NCBI RefSeq assembly: GCF_001042985.1
Contig: NZ_JYKY01000004.1
Span: 183,652-247,651, forward strand
DNA from: Pseudomonas lundensis
GTDB taxonomy: Bacteria > Pseudomonadota > Gammaproteobacteria > Pseudomonadales > Pseudomonadaceae
Direction: 5' to 3'
Length of the DNA: 64,000 nt
The position numbers and the translations under genes were made by a program. Below the pieces are notes generated by a model. The model was not told where the DNA came from, made no database searches, and saw nothing but the letters and a program-made list of their open reading frames with translations. How positions within the stretch are numbered: position 1 is the first letter of the stretch; every line of letters begins with the position of its first letter. Positions 54,305-64,000 of the stretch are shown here, piece after piece.

Positions 54305-55477
54305 ATGTCTTTTGATTTAAGTGCCCGTCTGGCTGCGCGCCGGGCGGACAATCTCTATCGCCATCGCCCTTTGCTTGAAAGCCCGCAAGGCCCTCAAGTG
54401 GTGGTCGACGGGCAGCCGTTATTGGCGTTTTGCAACAACGACTACCTGGGCCTGGCCAATCACCCGCAAGTTATTGAAGCCTGGCAGCAGGGCGCTTCGC
54501 GCTGGGGTGTCGGGGGCGGTGCATCGCATTTGGTGATCGGTCACAGCCGCCCGCACCACGCACTGGAAGAAGCACTGGCCGAATTCACCGGTCGCCCGCG
54601 CGCACTCTTATTCAGCAATGGCTACATGGCCAACCTGGGGGCCGTCACGGCGCTGGTGGGGCAGGGCGATACGGTGCTCGAAGATCGCCTCAACCATGCG
54701 TCACTGCTGGATGCGGGCTTGTTGAGCGGGGCGCGGTTCAATCGTTATCTGCACAACGATGCCGCCAGTTTGGCCAAGCGTCTGCAGAAAGCCGTCGGCA
54801 ATACGCTGGTGGTCACGGACGGCGTGTTCAGCATGGACGGCAATGTGGCCGACGTGCCCGCGCTGGCCCGCGAAGCCAAGGCCAAAGGGGCCTGGCTGAT
54901 GGTCGATGATGCCCATGGTTTTGGGGCGCTGGGTGCCACGGGCGGCGGGATTGTCGAGCATTTCGGCTTGGGGCTGGACGATGTTCCCGTGCTGATCGGA
55001 ACCCTCGGCAAAGCCTTCGGCACCAGCGGTGCGTTTGTGGCGGGCAGTGAGGCGTTGATCGAAAGCCTGATCCAGTTCGCCCGCCCTTACATCTACACCA
55101 CCAGCCAGCCCCCGGCCTTGGCGTGCGCGACGTTAAAGAGCCTTGAGCTGCTGCGCAGTGAACACTGGCGACGTGAGCACTTGAACCGGTTGATTGGTCA
55201 GTTCCGTCAAGGGGCCGAGCAGATGGGCCTGCAACTGATGGACAGCTTCACGCCGATTCAACCCATCCTCGTGGGTGACAGCGCGCAAGCGGTGCGTTTA
55301 TCGCAGCAATTGCGTGCGCGCGGCCTGCTGGTGACCGCCATCCGGCCGCCGACGGTGCCGGCTGGCGGTGCGCGTTTACGCGTCACCTTGTCGGCCGCGC
55401 ACACCGAGGCCCAGGTGCAGCTACTGTTAAACGCATTAAACGACTGCTGGCCAACCGTGGAGTCGAACCATGCGTGA
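54305..55477 (+). CDS. bioF: 8-amino-7-oxononanoate synthase
   Basis: A 390-residue PLP enzyme that joins pimeloyl-ACP and alanine. [12 protein letters not shown] and the PLP lysine segment IGTLGKAFG are present. The ATG at 54305 follows a 121-base gap after bioB; the frame extends 11 codons upstream but [13 protein letters not shown] is the family start. It overlaps bioH by eight bases. Confidence 0.94.
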   Translation: MSFDLSARLAARRADNLYRHRPLLESPQGPQVVVDGQPLLAFCNNDYLGLANHPQVIEAWQQGASRWGVGGGASHLVIGHSRPHHALEEALAEFTGRPRALLFSNGYMANLGAVTALVGQGDTVLEDRLNHASLLDAGLLSGARFNRYLHNDAASLAKRLQKAVGNTLVVTDGVFSMDGNVADVPALAREAKAKGAWLMVDDAHGFGALGATGGGIVEHFGLGLDDVPVLIGTLGKAFGTSGAFVAGSEALIESLIQFARPYIYTTSQPPALACATLKSLELLRSEHWRREHLNRLIGQFRQGAEQMGLQLMDSFTPIQPILVGDSAQAVRLSQQLRARGLLVTAIRPPTVPAGGARLRVTLSAAHTEAQVQLLLNALNDCWPTVESNHA

Positions 55478-56189
55478 CCGCTTGATTCTGTTGCCGGGCT
55501 GGGGGCTTGGCGTGTCGCCGTTGGAGCCTTTGGCGGCCGCCTTGCGAGGGCTGAACGAGCACTTGCGGGTTGAGATCGAACCGTTGCCGGTGCTTGCATC
55601 GGCGCAGTTGGACGACTGGCTGGATGAACTGGAGGCTGCGGTGCCTCAAGACGTCTGGCTGGGCGGTTGGTCTTTGGGCGGCATGCTCGCCAGTGAGCTG
55701 GCTGCGCGCCGGGCAGAGCGCTGCTGCGGGTTGGTGACGCTGGCCAGTAACCCGCGTTTTGTCCGCACCGACGACTGGCCGGGCGCCATGCCGGGTGCCA
55801 CGTTTGACGCGTTTATCAACGGGTTTCGGGAGGCGCCTAACACAACGTTGAAGCGTTTTTCTTTGTTGTGCAGTGACGGCAAGGCCATGGCCAGTCGGCT
55901 GCTCAATGGCGCACCGCACGCGCAGCCGGATACCCTGCTGGCGGGGCTTGAGCTGCTCGCTACGCTGGACACCCGTGGGGCGCTCAAAGCGTTTAACGGG
56001 CCGCAATTTCACGTTTTCGCCGGGCAAGACGGGCTGGTGCCCGCGCAGGCCGCCAGCGATTTGCTGGCGTTATTGCCCGATGTTCAAGTGGGCCTGATGG
56101 AACAGGCCTGTCACGCGTTTCTTCTGCAAGCACCCCACGAACTGGCGGCGGCGATCCAGAGTTTTTTAAACGAGTTGGGAGATGACTGA
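55470..56189 (+). CDS. bioH: pimeloyl-ACP methyl ester esterase-type alpha/beta hydrolase
   Basis: A 239-residue alpha/beta hydrolase with nucleophile elbow GGWSLGGML (Ser near residue 70), [12 protein letters not shown] (Asp) and [10 protein letters not shown] (His). Its place between bioF and bioC marks it as the BioH that frees pimeloyl-ACP from its methyl ester. It overlaps bioF by eight bases and bioC by eight bases. Confidence 0.88.
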   Translation: MRDRLILLPGWGLGVSPLEPLAAALRGLNEHLRVEIEPLPVLASAQLDDWLDELEAAVPQDVWLGGWSLGGMLASELAARRAERCCGLVTLASNPRFVRTDDWPGAMPGATFDAFINGFREAPNTTLKRFSLLCSDGKAMASRLLNGAPHAQPDTLLAGLELLATLDTRGALKAFNGPQFHVFAGQDGLVPAQAASDLLALLPDVQVGLMEQACHAFLLQAPHELAAAIQSFLNELGDD

Positions 56190-56982
56190 TCTGAGTGTGG
56201 GCAACCTGCCGGACAAGCGTCTGGTGGCGGTGTCGTTTTCGCGTGCGGCTGCCAGTTATGACAGCGTGGCTGAATTGCAACGTGCAGTCGGTCATGAATT
56301 GATCGGGCGATTACCGCCTGATGTGAGCCCCCGACGCTGGCTGGATGTGGGCAGTGGCACCGGCTATTTCAGTCGCGTGCTGGGTCAGCAATTTGCGGGC
56401 AGTGAAGGCGTGGCGCTGGATATCGCGCAGGGTATGCTCACCTATGCGCGGCCGCTGGGCGGCGCGCAGCACTTTATTGCCGGGGACGCTGAGTGCTTGC
56501 CGCTGCAAGACAACCGCTGTGACCTGATCTTTTCCAGCCTGGCGTTGCAGTGGTGCGAGCATTTTGACGGGGTGCTCAAAGAAGCCCAGCGCGTGCTCAG
56601 GCCGGGCGGGGTGTTGGCGTTTGCCAGCCTGTGCGTCGGCACGCTGAGCGAGTTGCGCGACAGTTGGCAGGCGGTTGACGGGCAAGTCCATGTCAACCGT
56701 TTCCGGTCGTTCGCCGCGTATCAGCAACGCTGTGCCGACAGTGGTTTTCAGGTGCTCAGCTTGCAGACTCAGCCCCATGTGCTGCACTACCCTCAGGTGC
56801 GCCACTTGACCTATGAACTCAAAGCCCTGGGCGCGCATAACCTTAATCCGGGACGGCCCGAAGGCTTGACCGGCAGGGCGCGGCTTCAGGGGTTGATGGC
56901 CGCTTATGAACACTTCCGTCAGCCCCAAGGGTTACCGGCGACGTATCAGGTGGTCTACGGCATTTTGGAGAACCCGCGATGA
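56182..56982 (+). CDS. bioC: malonyl-ACP O-methyltransferase
   Basis: A 266-residue SAM methyltransferase. Motif I is [18 protein letters not shown], and the start has the BioC mark [20 protein letters not shown]. It methylates malonyl-ACP to begin pimelate synthesis on fatty-acid enzymes. It overlaps bioH and bioD (ATGA). Confidence 0.93.
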   Translation: MTDLSVGNLPDKRLVAVSFSRAAASYDSVAELQRAVGHELIGRLPPDVSPRRWLDVGSGTGYFSRVLGQQFAGSEGVALDIAQGMLTYARPLGGAQHFIAGDAECLPLQDNRCDLIFSSLALQWCEHFDGVLKEAQRVLRPGGVLAFASLCVGTLSELRDSWQAVDGQVHVNRFRSFAAYQQRCADSGFQVLSLQTQPHVLHYPQVRHLTYELKALGAHNLNPGRPEGLTGRARLQGLMAAYEHFRQPQGLPATYQVVYGILENPR

Positions 56983-57659
56983 GTCCTGCTTATTTCATTA
57001 CCGGTACGGACACCGATGTCGGCAAAACCACGGTCGCGGCGGGTCTGTTACAGGCCGCGCGTGCGGCGGGCTTGAGCACGGCGGCGGGTAAACCGGTGGC
57101 CTCCGGGTGCGAGGTGACGCCCGAGGGGCTGCGTAACGCAGACGCGCTGGCATTGATGGCTCAATGCACCCTTGCATTGAGCTATGGAGAGGTTAACCCG
57201 GTCGCGTTTGAACCCGCCATCGCGCCGCACATCGCGGCCCGTGAGGCAGGCGTGGCCCTGACGGTGCAGGCATTACTCACACCGATGCAGCGCATCCTGA
57301 GTCAGCGCGCCGATTTCACCCTTATAGAAGGCGCAGGCGGTTGGCGCGTGCCGTTGTCGGGGCAGGACAGTTTGTCGGATGTGGCTCAGGGTCTGGATTT
57401 GCCGGTGATCCTGGTGGTGGGGGTGAGGCTGGGGTGCATCAGCCATGCCTTGCTCACGGCTGAAGCGATTGCTCAGGATGGCCTGCAACTGGCTGGCTGG
57501 GTGGCCAATATCATTGACCCGAAGACCTCGCGTCTTGAAGAGAACCTCGCCACCCTGGCCGAACGCTTGCCTGCACCGTGTTTGGGGCGAGTGCCCAAAC
57601 TCAAGTCACCGACCCCCGAGGCCGTCGCGCAGTACCTTGAATTGGACCTGCTGGACTGA
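56979..57659 (+). CDS. bioD: ATP-dependent dethiobiotin synthetase
   Basis: A 226-residue synthetase that closes the ureido ring of dethiobiotin. The P-loop is [17 protein letters not shown] and [13 protein letters not shown] follows. Its ATG overlaps the bioC stop in ATGA. It is the last biotin gene of the operon. Confidence 0.95.
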   Translation: MSPAYFITGTDTDVGKTTVAAGLLQAARAAGLSTAAGKPVASGCEVTPEGLRNADALALMAQCTLALSYGEVNPVAFEPAIAPHIAAREAGVALTVQALLTPMQRILSQRADFTLIEGAGGWRVPLSGQDSLSDVAQGLDLPVILVVGVRLGCISHALLTAEAIAQDGLQLAGWVANIIDPKTSRLEENLATLAERLPAPCLGRVPKLKSPTPEAVAQYLELDLLD

Positions 57660-57779
57660 ACCTGACGCTATTGCCGGGGCCTATCGACTGGCCAACAGCC
57701 ATGAGCTTTTTTGACGGGCCTTTTGCCATCAGGTCTGCTTGAATGAAGGTCGATTCCCTCTTCAAAGGATGATGCCGCC

Positions 57780-58076
57780 ATGGAAATCTCAGGAAGCACT
57801 GCGTTTTACGCGGGTCTGAGCACCGTTCAGGCCGGGCAGAACCGGGTCGACCAAGCCGCGGGGCAGATCGCCAGTGCGACGCTTGATCGCGCGGTGGGTA
57901 GCCAATCCTCCGACACTCAAGTCAACCGCATGCGTGCCGTTGACCGTAGCCAGCTTTCTGATGTTGCCAGTGATGTGGCTGATTTAAGCGTAGGCAAAGC
58001 ACAAGTCGAACTCGGCGCCAAAGGGGTACGCACGGCTGACGAAATGGTCGGAACGTTGATCGATACCTACGCCTGA
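57780..58076 (+). CDS. hypothetical protein, 98 aa
   Basis: A helical, Ala/Asp/Ser-rich protein (FYAGLSTVQAGQNRVDQAAG, then VGKAQVELGAKGVRTADEMV). The N-terminus and the helix near the end resemble flagellar rod/hook-type segments, but I cannot place it in a family. It occupies the PA0505 position between bioD and the acyl-CoA dehydrogenase. Likely a real gene of unknown function. Confidence 0.75.
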   Translation: MEISGSTAFYAGLSTVQAGQNRVDQAAGQIASATLDRAVGSQSSDTQVNRMRAVDRSQLSDVASDVADLSVGKAQVELGAKGVRTADEMVGTLIDTYA

Positions 58077-58285
58077 TCTGCGGGTGTTGACCTCGACGCG
58101 GCTTCAGGCCGGGTCGATGTCCACTCTGGATTTTCCCAAAGGCTGCCCGGCGCAGCCTGACGCCACCCCGGCATTGTCGCGCTTAACTGTTTTCAACGCT
58201 TTTTCACAGGCAGGTCGCCGTGTGTCCGTCGGGACGAACGGCGTATTGCGGCTGCTTGACAATAAATGGGCGTAAACGTATGTTT

Positions 58286-58299
58286 CAAACACCTGTTTG
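58286..58299. promoter_or_regulatory. PsrA-type operator upstream of the acyl-CoA dehydrogenase gene
   Basis: CAAAC-ACCT-GTTTG is a perfect inverted repeat of the PsrA consensus (G/CAAAC-N2-4-GTTTG/C). It lies 62 bases before the dehydrogenase ATG. PsrA represses beta-oxidation genes and is released by long-chain fatty acids; the equivalent gene PA0506 is, as I recall, a PsrA target. Confidence 0.7.
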
Positions 58300-58361
58300 A
58301 CCGCAATAACAAATTCTACGCGGTTGTTCATTCCCGGATTCATCAGCAGAGGTTTATCGCT

Positions 58362-60167
58362 ATGCCTGATTACAAGGCCCCCTTGCGTGATATTCGCTTC
58401 GTACGTGACGAACTGCTCGGTTACGAAGCGCACTATCAGAGCCTGCCGGCTTGCCAGGACGCTACTCCAGATATGGTTGACGCCATTCTTGAAGAAGGCG
58501 CCAAGTTTTGTGAACAGGTGCTGGCACCTCTGAACCGTGTGGGTGACACCGAAGGCTGCACCTGGAGCGAGTCTGGCGTTAAAACCCCGACCGGCTTCAA
58601 AGAAGCCTACAAACAATTCGTTGAAGGCGGCTGGCCAAGCCTGGCTCACGACGTCGCGCACGGTGGTCAGGGTCTGCCTGAGTCGCTGGGTCTGGCGGTC
58701 AGTGAAATGGTGGGCGAAGCCAACTGGTCGTGGGGCATGTACCCCGGCCTGTCTCATGGTGCGATGAACACCATCTCCGAGCACGGCACTCCCGAGCAGC
58801 AAGAGACGTACCTGAGCAAACTGGTCACGGGCGAGTGGACCGGCACCATGTGCCTGACCGAGCCGCACTGCGGCACCGACCTGGGCATGCTGCGCACCAA
58901 GGCCGAGCCTCAGGCTGATGGTTCGTACAAAGTTTCCGGCACCAAGATCTTCATCTCGGCCGGTGAACACGACATGGCCGACAACATCGTCCACATCGTT
59001 CTGGCGCGTCTGCCGGATGCACCGGCGGGCACCAAGGGCATTTCGCTGTTCATCGTGCCCAAGTTCATGCCCGCTGCCGATGGCACCATCGGTGAGCGTA
59101 ACGCAGTGAGCTGTGGCTCCCTTGAGCACAAAATGGGCATTCACGGTAATGCCACGTGCGTGATGAACTTTGACGGCGCGACCGGTTTCCTGATCGGCCC
59201 GCCGAACAAAGGCCTGAACTGCATGTTCACCTTCATGAACACCGCCCGTCTGGGCACTGCGCTGCAAGGCCTGGCCCACGCCGAAATCGGCTTCCAGGGC
59301 GGCCTGAAATACGCCCGCGATCGCCTGCAAATGCGTTCGCTGACCGGCCCTAAATTCCCGGAAAAAGCCGCTGACCCGATCATCGTCCACCCGGACGTGC
59401 GTCGCATGCTGTTGACCATGAAAGCCTTCGCCGAAGGCAACCGTGCGATGGTTTACTTCACTGCCAAGCTAGTCGACATCGTGAAGTACGGCGTTGATGA
59501 AGAAGAGAAGAAGAAGGCCGACGCACTGCTGGCGTTCATGACGCCGATCGCGAAAGCGTTCATGACCGAAGTCGGTTTTGAAGCCGCCAACCACGGCGTT
59601 CAAATCTACGGTGGTCACGGCTTCATCTCTGAATGGGGCATGGAGCAAAACGTTCGCGACAGCCGTATTTCGATGCTGTACGAAGGCACCACCGGCATTC
59701 AGGCGCTCGACCTGCTGGGCCGCAAAGTGTTGATGACCCAGGGCGAAGCCCTCAAAGGCTTCACCAAGATCGTGCACAAGTTCTGCCAGAACAACGAAGG
59801 CAACGAAGGCGTTCAGGAGTTCATCGCACCCTTGGCGGCGCTGAACAAAGAATGGGGCGAACTGACCATGAAGGTCGGCATGGCCGCCATGAAGGACCGT
59901 GAAGAAGTGGGCGCGGCTTCGGTCGACTACCTGATGTATTCGGGTTATGCCTGCCTGGCGTACTTCTGGGCTGACATGGCGCGTCTGGCGGCTGAGAAAC
60001 TGGCTGCTGGCACCTCGGAAGAAGCGTTCTACAAAGCGAAATTGCAGACCGCCCGCTTCTACTTCCAGCGCATCCTGCCACGCACTCGCACTCACGTGGC
60101 CGCCATGCTGTCGGGTGCCGCCAACCTGATGGACATGAAAGAAGAAGACTTCGACCTGGGCTACTAA
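58362..60167 (+). CDS. acyl-CoA dehydrogenase with C-terminal domain (FadE-like)
   Basis: A 601-residue FAD enzyme of the long acyl-CoA dehydrogenase type, equivalent to PA0506. The FAD/substrate region is [20 protein letters not shown], with [18 protein letters not shown] near residue 442, followed by a C-terminal domain. It oxidises long-chain acyl-CoA in the first beta-oxidation step. The ATG at 58362 begins [17 protein letters not shown], as does its paralogue downstream. A terminator follows. Confidence 0.92.
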   Translation: MPDYKAPLRDIRFVRDELLGYEAHYQSLPACQDATPDMVDAILEEGAKFCEQVLAPLNRVGDTEGCTWSESGVKTPTGFKEAYKQFVEGGWPSLAHDVAHGGQGLPESLGLAVSEMVGEANWSWGMYPGLSHGAMNTISEHGTPEQQETYLSKLVTGEWTGTMCLTEPHCGTDLGMLRTKAEPQADGSYKVSGTKIFISAGEHDMADNIVHIVLARLPDAPAGTKGISLFIVPKFMPAADGTIGERNAVSCGSLEHKMGIHGNATCVMNFDGATGFLIGPPNKGLNCMFTFMNTARLGTALQGLAHAEIGFQGGLKYARDRLQMRSLTGPKFPEKAADPIIVHPDVRRMLLTMKAFAEGNRAMVYFTAKLVDIVKYGVDEEEKKKADALLAFMTPIAKAFMTEVGFEAANHGVQIYGGHGFISEWGMEQNVRDSRISMLYEGTTGIQALDLLGRKVLMTQGEALKGFTKIVHKFCQNNEGNEGVQEFIAPLAALNKEWGELTMKVGMAAMKDREEVGAASVDYLMYSGYACLAYFWADMARLAAEKLAAGTSEEAFYKAKLQTARFYFQRILPRTRTHVAAMLSGAANLMDMKEEDFDLGY

Positions 60168-60188
60168 GCCCCGCCGCTGTCCCCTTCC

Positions 60189-60225
60189 AAAAGCCGCTTC
60201 TCCTTCGGGGGAAGCGGCTTTTTTT
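60189..60225 (+). terminator. terminator after the first acyl-CoA dehydrogenase gene
   Basis: A perfect 10-bp stem AAGCCGCTTC (60191-60200)/GAAGCGGCTT (60211-60220) with a T7 tail. Confidence 0.92.
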
Positions 60226-60437
60226 GTGGTTGGCAAAGTGATTCATCGTCTACGCCGTGCGCTGCGCCCTGCCTGTCTCGACCTGCAACATTTAAACCCG
60301 ACAAATCCCCTAAGACTTTCGCCTTATCAGCCGTTAAAACCTATGGCCGAGGCGAACGGGACGTCGCCAAGTGTGCTTAACTGCGGAAAAAGCAGGCACA
60401 ATGCCACTACTTGGTTGTTCAGGTTGGAGCCTTACTT

Positions 60438-61730
60438 TTGTCGCGTCCTTCTGCTGCACGTTTCACTCACTTTTTGCCGTCTATTGTGCTGCTGACAGCG
60501 GGCCTGGCGGCTGCGTATGTCAAAGACCTCAATGTGTTTTTTACCTCATTGTTCAATGTGCTCCCCACTCTGGTGCTGTTGTTGGGCGGTGCTTACTGCG
60601 CGGTCTACCGGCGTCAGCGCGAACTGTTTTTGATGCTGACGGTGTACATCGCCTACTTTCTGCTCGATACCCAGACCGATTACTACCGTGACAACGGACA
60701 AGTGCGCACCGATGCCGCCGTGGTTTTCCATTTGTGTTCACTGTTATTGCCGCTGCTGTACAGCCTCTACGCGGCCTGGGAGGAGCGCACTCACCTGTTT
60801 CAGGATTTGGTGGCGCGCTTTGCTGTGCTGTTGGCGGTCGGCAGTGTCGCGCTGGGGCTGGAGCAAAGTTACCCACAGGTGCTGCTGAACTGGCTGGCAG
60901 AAATTCGCTGGCCCGCCTTGCATGGCGCCTGGATGAGCCTGATTCAATTGTCTTATCCGGTGTTTTTTATCGGTTTTGTACTGCTCGGCTGGCAGTACTG
61001 GCGCAACCCCCGGCCGCTGCATGCGGCCCAATTGGTGGGGTTGCTGGGGCTGTTCTGGATGTTGCCGCAAACGTTCATCCTGCCGTTCACGCTCAACATC
61101 ATGTGCAGCCAGGTGATGTTGATGATCGCCGCCGCTGTGGCGCACGAGGCCTATCAAATGGCTTTCCGTGACGAGCTGACCGGTTTGCCGGGGCGTCGCG
61201 CACTGAACGAACGCTTGCAACGGTTGGGGCGTAATTACGTCCTGGCCATGAGCGACGTCGATCATTTCAAGAAATTCAACGACACCCACGGTCACGATGT
61301 CGGCGATCAGGTTTTGCGTCTGGTTGCCAGCAAGCTGTCCAAAGTCGGTGGCGGCGGCCGGGCCTATCGCTACGGCGGCGAGGAGTTCGCGCTGGTTTTC
61401 GCAGGCAAAACCTTGGACGAATGCATGCCGCATCTTGATGAGTTGCGTGAGTCCATTGCCATTTACAACATCCAGTTACGTAATCAGGAAAGCCGCCCGC
61501 AAGATGACCAACAAGGTCGACAGCGCCGTGCAGGCACGCGGGCCAGCAGTGTGTCGGTCACGGTGAGTATCGGCGTCGCCGAGCGGATGCCGGAGCAGCG
61601 CACGGCCGAAGAGGTGCTCAAGGCGGCGGACAAGGCGCTCTACAGTGCGAAGAGTGCAGGCCGCAATTGCGTCATTGCCTATGGCCAAACCCGACGGGGC
61701 GCCGTCCGGACCACTGAAGCCCTGGCCTGA
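60438..61730 (+). CDS. membrane-bound GGDEF diguanylate cyclase
   Basis: A protein of 430 residues. The N-terminal half has about six membrane helices (SIVLLTAGLAAAYV, VLPTLVLLLGGAYCAV, LTVYIAYFLL and others), then a GGDEF domain with DELTGLPGRRALNERL, MSDVDHFKKFND and the active-site form YGGEEFAL. The motif is intact, so c-di-GMP synthesis is likely. I chose the TTG at 60438 because GGAG lies seven bases upstream; a TTG at 60411 adds nine residues. It lies between two acyl-CoA dehydrogenase genes. Confidence 0.85.
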   Translation: MSRPSAARFTHFLPSIVLLTAGLAAAYVKDLNVFFTSLFNVLPTLVLLLGGAYCAVYRRQRELFLMLTVYIAYFLLDTQTDYYRDNGQVRTDAAVVFHLCSLLLPLLYSLYAAWEERTHLFQDLVARFAVLLAVGSVALGLEQSYPQVLLNWLAEIRWPALHGAWMSLIQLSYPVFFIGFVLLGWQYWRNPRPLHAAQLVGLLGLFWMLPQTFILPFTLNIMCSQVMLMIAAAVAHEAYQMAFRDELTGLPGRRALNERLQRLGRNYVLAMSDVDHFKKFNDTHGHDVGDQVLRLVASKLSKVGGGGRAYRYGGEEFALVFAGKTLDECMPHLDELRESIAIYNIQLRNQESRPQDDQQGRQRRAGTRASSVSVTVSIGVAERMPEQRTAEEVLKAADKALYSAKSAGRNCVIAYGQTRRGAVRTTEALA

Positions 61731-61856
61731 GGTGACTGTATCTATCTATTCAGTCACTAGGCGACCCTATGTATCGCTCTCGTTGTTAAGTTAGACTGTG
61801 CCACTTCTATCCGTGGCCCGTCCGGGCTTTGACCGTTAGCGATTACGAGGTTTGCT

Positions 61857-63635
61857 ATGGCTGATTACAAAGCGCCCCTGCGCGATATGCGCTTCGTCCT
61901 CAATGAAGTGTTCGAGGTCGCATCCCTTTGGGCAACACTGCCGGCACTGGCCGAGACCGTGGACGCCGAAACGGTTGAGGCCATTCTTGAAGAAGCGGGC
62001 AAAGTGACAGCCAAAAGCATCGCGCCGTTGAGCCGTAGCGGTGATGAAGAGGGTTGCCATTGGAACGATACGGTCGTGACCACCCCCGCCGGTTTTGTCG
62101 AGGCTTATAAAACGTACGCCGAGGGCGGCTGGGTCGGCGTCGGCGGTGATCCTGAGTTCGGCGGCATGGGCATGCCCAAGGCGGTGTCGGCTCAAGTTGA
62201 AGAGATGATCAACTCCTCCAGCCTCGCGTTCGGCCTGTACCCGATGCTCACGGCCGGTGCCTGCGTGTCGATCAACGCCCATGCCAGCGATGCGCTGAAA
62301 GCCACCTATTTGCCGAATATGTACGCCGGGGTGTGGGCCGGTTCCATGTGCTTGACCGAGCCACACGCTGGCACCGATCTGGGCATTATCCGGACCAAGG
62401 CCGAGCCTCAGGCCGATGGCTCATACCGGGTCAGCGGCACCAAGATTTTCATCACCGGTGGTGAGCACGACCTGACGGAAAACATCATCCATTTGGTGCT
62501 GGCCAAACTGCCGGACGCCCCGGCGGGGCCTAAAGGCATTTCGCTGTTTCTGGTGCCCAAGTTCATGGTCAATGCCGATGGCAGCCTCGGCCAGCGCAAC
62601 CCGGTCACCTGCGGCTCTATCGAACACAAAATGGGCATTCAGGCCTCGGCCACGTGCGTGATGAACTTCGACGAGGCTGTCGGCTACCTGGTGGGCGAGC
62701 CCAACCGTGGCCTGGCGGCCATGTTCACCATGATGAACTATGAGCGTCTGGGGGTAGGCATTCAGGGGCTGGCATCGGGCGAACGCTCGTACCAGAACGC
62801 GGTGGAATACGCGCGTGATCGCCTGCAAGGCCGGGCAGCCACTGGCGCTCAAGCCAAAGACAAAGCCGCCGACCCGATCATCGTCCACGCTGACGTGCGA
62901 CGCATGCTGCTGACCATGAAAGCGTCGAACGAAGGCGGACGGGCCTTTTCCACCTACGTGGCCAATCAGCTGGACATTGCCAAGTTCAGCGATGAACCAG
63001 GCGCCCGCGAGCGGGCCGATGCCCTGGTGGCATTGCTGACACCGGTGGCGAAGGCGTTCATCACCGACCTGGGCCTCGAAACAACCGTCCACGGCCAGCA
63101 GGTGTTTGGCGGTCACGGTTACATCCGTGAGTGGGGCCAGGAGCAACTGGTGCGTGATGTGCGTATCACGCAAATCTACGAAGGCACCAACGGTATTCAG
63201 GCGCTGGACTTGGTCGGGCGCAAGATCGTGGGTAATAACGGCGCGTATTACCGTTTGTACGCCGATGAAATCCGTCAGTTCATCGCGTCGGCTTGCGGCG
63301 ACCTGCATGAGTTCACGGCGCCTTTGGCGTCAGCTTTGGACACACTTGATGCGTTGACGGCCTGGGTTCTGGAGCGTGCGAAATCCAACCCTAACGAGAT
63401 CGGCGCTGCCTCGGTCGAGTACCTGCACGTTTTTGGTTACATAACGTATGCCTACATGTGGGCAATGATGGCCAAAGCCGCTAAGGGCAAGGAGGCGGAA
63501 GACGCGTTCTATGTCAGCAAAATGGGCACTGCACGCTTCTATTTCGAGCGTTTGCTGCCCCGTATTCATTCTCTGAGTGCGTCGGTCAAGGCGGGCAGCG
63601 AGTCGTTGTATTTGCTCGATGAAGCACATTTTTAA
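61857..63635 (+). CDS. acyl-CoA dehydrogenase with C-terminal domain, second copy
   Basis: A 592-residue paralogue of the dehydrogenase at 58362, beginning [18 protein letters not shown]. It keeps GSMCLTEPHAGTDLGIIRTK and YEGTNGIQALDLVGRKIV. The C-terminal part is shorter. It corresponds to the PA0507/PA0508 position. A GTGACTG...CAGTCAC inverted repeat (61732-61757) precedes it, but no PsrA site like that of the first copy was seen, so the two are probably controlled separately. Confidence 0.92.
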   Translation: MADYKAPLRDMRFVLNEVFEVASLWATLPALAETVDAETVEAILEEAGKVTAKSIAPLSRSGDEEGCHWNDTVVTTPAGFVEAYKTYAEGGWVGVGGDPEFGGMGMPKAVSAQVEEMINSSSLAFGLYPMLTAGACVSINAHASDALKATYLPNMYAGVWAGSMCLTEPHAGTDLGIIRTKAEPQADGSYRVSGTKIFITGGEHDLTENIIHLVLAKLPDAPAGPKGISLFLVPKFMVNADGSLGQRNPVTCGSIEHKMGIQASATCVMNFDEAVGYLVGEPNRGLAAMFTMMNYERLGVGIQGLASGERSYQNAVEYARDRLQGRAATGAQAKDKAADPIIVHADVRRMLLTMKASNEGGRAFSTYVANQLDIAKFSDEPGARERADALVALLTPVAKAFITDLGLETTVHGQQVFGGHGYIREWGQEQLVRDVRITQIYEGTNGIQALDLVGRKIVGNNGAYYRLYADEIRQFIASACGDLHEFTAPLASALDTLDALTAWVLERAKSNPNEIGAASVEYLHVFGYITYAYMWAMMAKAAKGKEAEDAFYVSKMGTARFYFERLLPRIHSLSASVKAGSESLYLLDEAHF

Positions 63636-63818
63636 CCTGTTTAGGCATATGTAAGCATTTGCTTACACAACGCGCTGCCAATCGTCCATATCGCAGAATT
63701 GGATCCAGCGGTAATCTACTTCACATGGACGTCGAGCAGGAAGCTCAAAGCAACAACAGGGACACGTAGGATTCTGCCAGGAAGGCGGAGTGAAAAGGAT
63801 GTCAGGGAAACAGTCTGC

Positions 63819-63848
63819 AAAACCCCGCTTCGGCGGGGTTTTCTTTTT
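63819..63848 (+). terminator. terminator before the insertion sequence
   Basis: AAAACCCCGC-TTCG-GCGGGGTTTT followed by CTTTTT forms a strong hairpin with a UUCG-type loop at the end of the dehydrogenase unit, 184 bases after the stop. Confidence 0.88.
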
Positions 63849-63873
63849 GTGGCGCAGAAAGATGTTTACGACG

Positions 63874-64000
63874 TGAACTGCCCCCAAAAAGTTGGACACC
63901 CATCCAACTTTTTGGGTTTTCAACATGAACAAGTACACAGAGCAATTTAAGCTCACCGCCATCAAGGCCTATCTCGAGGGCAGCAAGGGGCTGCGTACGG
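63874..64000 (+). mobile_element. left end of an IS3-family insertion sequence
   Basis: A terminal sequence beginning about TGAACTGCCCCCAAAAAG precedes a transposase gene. The left end also holds a local inverted repeat of AAAAAGTTGGA and TCCAACTTTTT. The element continues past the window, so its right end, length and target duplication cannot be given. Confidence 0.75.
63925..64000 (+). CDS. IS3-family transposase OrfA, 5' part
   Basis: Twenty-five codons are visible (MNKYTEQFKLTAIKAYLEGS onwards). The start KYTEQFKLTAIKAYLEG is typical of the helix-turn-helix OrfA of IS3-group elements. The gene is cut by the window end, so integrity is unknown. Confidence 0.75.
   Translation, partial: MNKYTEQFKLTAIKAYLEGSKGLRT

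Noticed and set aside
58084..58275. 63-codon ORF between the 98-aa gene and the acyl-CoA dehydrogenase gene
   Set aside because: No ribosome binding site, unlikely composition, and it overlaps the promoter region with the PsrA site.

Overview
The window is chromosomal DNA of a Pseudomonas, most likely of the P. fluorescens complex. The evidence is the high GC content, the codon use, and gene orders that match (from memory) P. aeruginosa PA5380-PA5421, PA0470-PA0472, PA3232-PA3233 and PA0482-PA0508. I see no rRNA, tRNA, CRISPR array or prophage. One insertion sequence begins at the right edge.

Region 1 (1-28.3 kb) is a nearly complete island for catabolism of glycine betaine. It holds the AraC-type activator gbdR, an M19 dipeptidase-like protein, a DUF5943 protein, dgcA-dgcB plus a dedicated ETF pair (dimethylglycine to sarcosine), the divergent gbcA/gbcB Rieske system (betaine to dimethylglycine), ltaA, glyA, soxBDAG (sarcosine to glycine), purU and fdhA (disposal of one-carbon units and formaldehyde). 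Small unrelated genes (DUF3010, LprI-like, GNAT, an MCP, zapA with its TIGR02449 partner) are interspersed. The end of the ETF genes and the gap after them carry an unusual cluster of perfect DnaA-box sequences and degenerate repeats.

Region 2 (28.4-34.8 kb) is a hypervariable stretch with three short orphan RHS-core genes, each with a different C-terminal tip and each containing long homopolymers. The middle copy is broken by two single-base frameshifts in G/C tracts. A fourth, truncated toxin-like tip with a His-Gly/Cys dyad opens the window. A small gene preceded by a structured leader ORF, a DUF2780 protein, an acyltransferase and a retropepsin-like protein lie among them.

Region 3 (34.8-40.6 kb) is an iron-uptake signalling locus on the minus strand: ECF sigma factor, FecR, STN-type TonB receptor, PepSY membrane protein and a small membrane protein, with a Fur-box-like site in front. 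The receptor looks mosaic, with a GC-rich signalling domain and an AT-richer plug and barrel.

Region 4 (40.7-64 kb) is core genome: an exonuclease with a CBS/DUF294 protein, a response regulator, glcB, a GcvR-like ACT protein, rarD, srkA, phoX, modE, comF, the biotin operon bioB-F-H-C-D with a BirA-like operator, then two acyl-CoA dehydrogenases around a GGDEF protein. The first dehydrogenase has a good PsrA-type operator. An IS3-family element starts at about 63874.
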